Assembly (NCBI GenBank): GCA_903861145.1 | Contig: CAIOTH010000073.1 | Coordinates: forward strand, 1 to 33,457 | DNA: 33,457 nt | Direction of reading: 5' to 3' | Source: an uncultured Bacteroidota bacterium | GTDB taxonomy: Bacteria > Bacteroidota > Bacteroidia > Chitinophagales > LD1 | Shown here: piece after piece, positions 29,883 to 33,457 of the stretch | Layout: the number at the start of each line of letters is the position of its first letter | How positions within the stretch are numbered: position 1 is the first letter of the stretch | The notes under the pieces: model-generated | Seen by the model: the letters and a program-made list of their open reading frames with translations, nothing else | Told to the model about the DNA's origin: nothing | The model's database searches: none | Program-made: the position numbers and the translations under genes

Positions 29883-31370
29883 TTATTTTTTGCTTTCAGG
29901 AGTAAATGTCTGAAGGTTGCTAAGCAGGCTCTCGTAAAACCTTATCGTTTCCATAAAGTAGGGGATTTTAATCCGCTCATTAATTCCATGAATCGTACCA
30001 ATAGCCTCATTATCGAGACGGATAGGGAAAAAGCGGTATGTAGCATCAGTAAGGTCGGCAAAATGCTTGGAATCGGTGCTGCCTAACATTAAGGAGGGTG
30101 CCACTAACACATCGGGGAAAACTTCGGCGGAGGTTTTTTGCAACAATTTGAAACCCCAGGTATCAGCACTTGTTGTTTTTGAAGGTTCGAACCTTTCGCC
30201 GGTTAATATTTGTACGCGCTTGTCGTTTATCGTTTCGGTAACCCGATTTACAACGTCAGCCGTACTTTGGCCTGGCAGGATTCTGAAATTAATTTTGGCA
30301 CTTACTTTGGTTGGTATAACGTTATCCTGTAAACCGGCATTCATAACTGTAGTAACACCGGTTGTTCTTACAAGGGCGTTGCCCGCATCTGTCTTGGCAT
30401 AAGTTGAAAGAATCATGCCCTTAAACAAACGCTTGTTAGCAAAAACTACTTTTGCCGGCATAGGCATATCGTAGGCCAGGTAATCAATAAACTCTTGTGT
30501 AGAAGGCGCGGCCATTTTTTCAAAGGGCCTATCATGAACATTTTTAACCGCACTTAGCAGCACATCCAACGCGGTTTCTCTTTGCGGTTTGCTTGAGTGC
30601 CCGCCAGGCAAATTAACTGTTAATTCAAGTGTTACATATCCCTTCTCGGCCGTCCCAATTAAAGCCACATCTTTTTTAATTTTGAGCACCACACCTTGTG
30701 CTATTACCATCCCTTCATCCAAATAAAATCCGAAATGCAGATTGTTAATGCGGCAATATTGAGCAATTGTTGCCGCCCCGGTTTTACCGCCTACCTCCTC
30801 GTCGCTGCCTGAAGCAATGAAAACAGTTCGTGAAGGTTTTAGCCCGTTACTCAAACTGCGGGTTAATGCCTCCATTATAGAAATAAGGCTTCCTTTATCA
30901 TCCAAAGTTCCGCGACCCCAAATGCAGTTATCGGCCACCACACCACCAAAAGCCGGGTGTTTCCATTGGGTTAGTGTGTTTTGCTCAACCGGCACTACAT
31001 CCATGTGTGCATATAAAATAGCCGGTTGTAATGCGGGGTTACTTCCTTTCCACTTTAATAAAATATTTCTACCGTTAATGATGGTATCTTCCAAAGAACT
31101 AAAAACAAGAGGATAAGTGGTTTTCAGAAAATCAATAAACGAATCGAAGTGCGGCTTCGCCTCGGACATTTTTAGTGAATCTGAATAGGAGACCGTATTT
31201 ATTTGAACAGCGGAGCGAAGGTGCTGAACAGCACTTGAATCAATTGCCAGCGTAAGGGGTTTTCCGTTTTCAGCAATTAGTTGCTTTGATTTTAGTGTAA
31301 GTGTATTAAACATTAATACACCAACCATTGCAAGCAACAGTGCAAAAAAGAGGAGCAGGATTTTTTTCAT
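29883..31370 (-). CDS. M20-family metallopeptidase (PM20D1-like)
   Basis: 495 residues with an N-terminal membrane anchor or signal (about 1-22). The di-zinc site is complete: YAHMDVVPVE (His122, Asp124), WGRGTLDDKGS (Asp157), GSDEEVGG (Glu191/192), LDEG (Asp218), and a late His in DSKHFADL. The lid domain starts around 240 (GYVTLELTV, GGHSSKPQRETALD). This branch includes carboxypeptidase S and the N-acyl-amino-acid hydrolase/synthase PM20D1; the signal peptide implies an extracytoplasmic enzyme. The DUF3467 gene follows on the same strand after 37 bp. Confidence 0.93.
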   Translation of the reverse strand: MKKILLLFFALLLAMVGVLMFNTLTLKSKQLIAENGKPLTLAIDSSAVQHLRSAVQINTVSYSDSLKMSEAKPHFDSFIDFLKTTYPLVFSSLEDTIINGRNILLKWKGSNPALQPAILYAHMDVVPVEQNTLTQWKHPAFGGVVADNCIWGRGTLDDKGSLISIMEALTRSLSNGLKPSRTVFIASGSDEEVGGKTGAATIAQYCRINNLHFGFYLDEGMVIAQGVVLKIKKDVALIGTAEKGYVTLELTVNLPGGHSSKPQRETALDVLLSAVKNVHDRPFEKMAAPSTQEFIDYLAYDMPMPAKVVFANKRLFKGMILSTYAKTDAGNALVRTTGVTTVMNAGLQDNVIPTKVSAKINFRILPGQSTADVVNRVTETINDKRVQILTGERFEPSKTTSADTWGFKLLQKTSAEVFPDVLVAPSLMLGSTDSKHFADLTDATYRFFPIRLDNEAIGTIHGINERIKIPYFMETIRFYESLLSNLQTFTPESKK

Positions 31371-31440
31371 TTATGGTATGCTAATGTAAATTCAATAAGT
31401 GCGATTCTATCAATGCGCTGGCACGTTAACACAACAAGTT

Positions 31441-32907
31441 TCAGTTCGTTCTCCTCCAAAAAATAACAGCCACGTTTGCGGGCCGGTTTTCGGGGCCGGC
31501 ACTGCCACTGTTAACGTTACCAACTGTTACGGTGCCGGTATGCGTATGATTGGGGATATCGTGTATATGTAAGCCATCAAGCGATGTAGGACGTTCTTTA
31601 ATAAAATGCCTGTGGGCATAAAAATCGATAGTGTGACTGTGTGCACCATCTGTATTAATAACATGAGTGTGGGCAAGGCAGGCATCGCTTAGCTGGCCCA
31701 TAAAATTACCTACGGTGTATGCTCCGTTCCATCCGCTGCCGCAAGTTGTAGCATTGCTGTTACCGAAACCGGTGGTGCCGGCATCGCTTGAAAGGTTATC
31801 GTCGTATGGAATCCATAAAGAGTTCGAAACAGAGATGGTGCCGGTTACCCCACCATGATTATGCGCGCCGTCAGTAGAGGTTGTGCCTGCGTAGTAGTTA
31901 GAGTTGGCATTGCCGGTTGTGCCTGGATTACCGCCCCACCAAAAGGCACCATCGCTAAGGGTATTACCGTTGCCATCGCCATTGCCGCTGGCTACATCAT
32001 ACAAACGCGAGTCATCAGTGCTCCACCAACCACCCCAGTTATGCGAGTGTAGACCGGCAGAGTCGGTAACAAGGCCGATAGCGCTATCAATTGCAAGTGT
32101 GGCTGAGTGGGTATGATCAAGCAACTCCTGCGATTGCAATATACCGGTTAAAGGGCCGCCGGTTGCGACATTGGCTGCGCCGCCTGCCGCACGAATAAAC
32201 TCACCATTAGCAAGGTCCGTGGCTACCCATTGAGTACAAGGGTAAAGCGTATTAGGGTCTGAGGCGTTAAACCATTGAATGTATGTTGCTCCAATTGGCG
32301 GTGTGTTAATATTTTGCCAGCAGGTACCAGTGTATACCTCAACCGCGCTGCTTGTGGTATTAAACCGAACCGCACCCGCAGGAGCACCTGCCGGTTGCTG
32401 GGCTGTGGTGCCCGAAGGCAATCCCAAAGCATCAGTAGCGTTATCCTGAAATGAAATTGTTGGAGTAATTGTATTTATACCCACATTGGTTCCGGTTTGG
32501 AAAATGACCGAATTACACAAAGAGGTAGGCGAAGTAAACATGCTTACGTAGCCGTTAGCAGCCGTGGGACATATAGTGCCGGGACCGGTTGGGCCTACGG
32601 GGCCGGTTGGGCCAGCAACACCGGTTGCACCGGTTGGACCCGAAAGTTGACACAATGATGTCCACGCACCGTTGAAGTAAAAATAGCAACCAATATTAGT
32701 ATCGTAAACCAGCAAACCAGGCGCCGGGCTGGCAATAGCGGTACGCTGGGCGGTACTTAAACGTGGAGCCAAAAAACCTTTGCTGGTGGAGGTAAGGTCA
32801 AGTATTGATGTTGGATCAGGGACGGCCGTGCCTATGCCAACATTACTTTGCCCGATTACATTTAAGCTTAGCAAAAGTATTGCGATAAGGGGATAGCACT
32901 TTTTCAT
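31441..32907 (-). CDS. Secreted collagen-like protein with phage tail-tip-like HxH domain
   Basis: 488 residues from ATG 32907, where the signal peptide MKKCYPLIAILLLSLNVIGQ begins; ATGs at 32916 and 32925 are possible. Mature order: a 'NVGIGTAVPDPTSILDL...KGFLAPRLSTAQR' head found in many Bacteroidota surface proteins, about seven Gly-X-Y triplets (GPTGATGVAGPTGPVGPTGPG region), a second VGINTITP head, then a Gly/Asn/Thr-rich part with eight HxH motifs (residues about 265, 287, 349, 413, 423, 432, 447, 454) and a terminal ENRPANVAVIFWRRTN, close to the end of phage short-tail-fibre/collar domains. It should trimerise. Downstream of the oxygenase gene on the same strand. Confidence 0.85.
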   Translation of the reverse strand: MKKCYPLIAILLLSLNVIGQSNVGIGTAVPDPTSILDLTSTSKGFLAPRLSTAQRTAIASPAPGLLVYDTNIGCYFYFNGAWTSLCQLSGPTGATGVAGPTGPVGPTGPGTICPTAANGYVSMFTSPTSLCNSVIFQTGTNVGINTITPTISFQDNATDALGLPSGTTAQQPAGAPAGAVRFNTTSSAVEVYTGTCWQNINTPPIGATYIQWFNASDPNTLYPCTQWVATDLANGEFIRAAGGAANVATGGPLTGILQSQELLDHTHSATLAIDSAIGLVTDSAGLHSHNWGGWWSTDDSRLYDVASGNGDGNGNTLSDGAFWWGGNPGTTGNANSNYYAGTTSTDGAHNHGGVTGTISVSNSLWIPYDDNLSSDAGTTGFGNSNATTCGSGWNGAYTVGNFMGQLSDACLAHTHVINTDGAHSHTIDFYAHRHFIKERPTSLDGLHIHDIPNHTHTGTVTVGNVNSGSAGPENRPANVAVIFWRRTN

Positions 32908-32974
32908 TGGGAGCATTTTGGGCATCTGAATATAATGATAAGGAATGAGCTATAAAAGTTGCATTTTAACCAGC

Positions 32975-33457
32975 TCAAGACCAGTAATATAACTCGGTGT
33001 CATCTTTAGAAAAGTTGAGAAAGCCGCCAAAGGTAATACGGGGAATAGAGCCCACAATATTTTCGACACGGTGCCATATTGGACCGCCCGAAAAAATAAG
33101 AATATCACCAACCTTAGGCTTTACAGTAAAACTACGAACATCCTTTAAATAAATTCGTTTGCCATCATCATCAATTACAAAGCTGTTCTCTTCGGGAGAT
33201 TCTTTGCGCTTTACGTTTTGCCATAGCATATCGTAAATGGTAAGTTCACCACCCTGCTCGGAGTTTTGAAGAACCAGGAAATAACTAAGCTGGTCGTTCA
33301 TGTCAATATCGTTTTCAATCAACGAGTAGTAATGCATGGATTGAGCCTGAAAAAGGTTTCCGCAGTGCACATGCAACCCCCCCCGGCCAGGTAAAAATAT
33401 ACGGAAAGTGCCTGCCGCAACGGGCGCATGCCTAATCTTGTTTACCGGTATACCCAC
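32975..33457 (-). CDS. 2OG-Fe(II) oxygenase-like protein, 5' part beyond the right edge
   Basis: At least 160 residues; the frame is open to the right edge, so the true start is not in view. The C-terminal half has the features of the 2OG-Fe(II) fold: GLHVHCGN as possible first ligand motif (His-x-His where the usual motif is His-x-Asp), QGGELTIYDM, then KVGDILIFSGGPIWHRV (distal His) and an Arg in IPRITFGGFLNF for the 2-oxoglutarate. Such enzymes hydroxylate proteins or small molecules. A run of eight G on the coding strand (33377-33384) encodes two of the Gly before HVH. It stops about 67 bp ahead of the HxH protein's ATG and may be transcribed with it. The ligand assignment is uncertain. 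Confidence 0.7.
   Translation of the reverse strand: MGIPVNKIRHAPVAAGTFRIFLPGRGGLHVHCGNLFQAQSMHYYSLIENDIDMNDQLSYFLVLQNSEQGGELTIYDMLWQNVKRKESPEENSFVIDDDGKRIYLKDVRSFTVKPKVGDILIFSGGPIWHRVENIVGSIPRITFGGFLNFSKDDTELYYWS

Noticed and set aside
31441-32907. Remnant prophage
   Set aside because: The tail-fibre-like domain follows a signal peptide, and no capsid, terminase, integrase or other tail gene is near.

Overview
The window looks like chromosomal DNA from a member of the Bacteroidota. The evidence is a T9SS C-terminal sorting domain, near-absence of Shine-Dalgarno sequences, a textbook Bacteroidota promoter (TTG-N19-TAnnTTTG) in front of one gene, and many families typical of the phylum (MbnP/di-haem peroxidase pair, NRDE protein, bacterial GH3, DUF3467, DUF3820, a 'VGIGT...' head protein with a phage-like tail-tip domain). 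I cannot name the genus. I see no rRNA, tRNA, CRISPR array, transposase or integrase.

Layout, left to right. (1) 1-1748: a tandem SRPBCC (AHSA1-type) gene cut by the left edge, co-directional with and overlapping an ArsR-type repressor whose promoter carries two palindromic operators; then a DinB-like protein. (2) 1838-3337: a large T9SS-exported protein, followed by a 770-bp non-coding stretch rich in hairpins and short repeats. (3) 4107-7408: an envelope-stress style operon, ECF sigma factor, minimal anti-sigma factor, Spy/CpxP-like periplasmic protein, MbnP-like copper protein and di-haem MbnH/MauG-type peroxidase. (4) 7401-11930: a signalling island with a hybrid histidine kinase (CHASE3-like sensor, HisKA, HATPase, REC, Hpt), a 57-residue His-rich membrane peptide, a LytTR response regulator and a stand-alone receiver preceded by large hairpins. 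(5) 11937-19325, all minus strand: isoaspartyl peptidase, a large MscS-type channel, a DUF1801 protein, a membrane protein with a duplicated transmembrane segment, and a lipoprotein joining a YncE-like beta-propeller to a phosphoesterase.

(6) 19439-22942: two small plus-strand genes (a secreted peptide and a DUF1328 membrane peptide), then a tight minus-strand operon LysE transporter - NRDE protein - GH3 amide synthetase. (7) 23303-29495: a YwqK/MORN-like protein with a small membrane partner, an unknown protein with a good terminator, a lipoprotein, a helical repeat protein divergent from a LuxR-type HTH-only regulator, and a translationally coupled three-gene cassette containing a DUF3820 protein. 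(8) 29537-33457, all minus: DUF3467, M20 peptidase, a secreted collagen-like/tail-fibre-tip-like protein with eight HxH motifs, and a 2OG-Fe(II) oxygenase cut by the right edge.

Most genes are ordinary accessory or housekeeping genes. The parts best worth following are the sigma-factor/MbnP/MbnH operon, the HxH-rich secreted protein beside an iron oxygenase, the hairpin-dense leader of the stand-alone receiver, the His-rich micro-gene in the signalling island, and a pair of intergenic hairpin elements each bracketed by the same word AACAGCCA. No single locus is clearly a new defence or mobile system.
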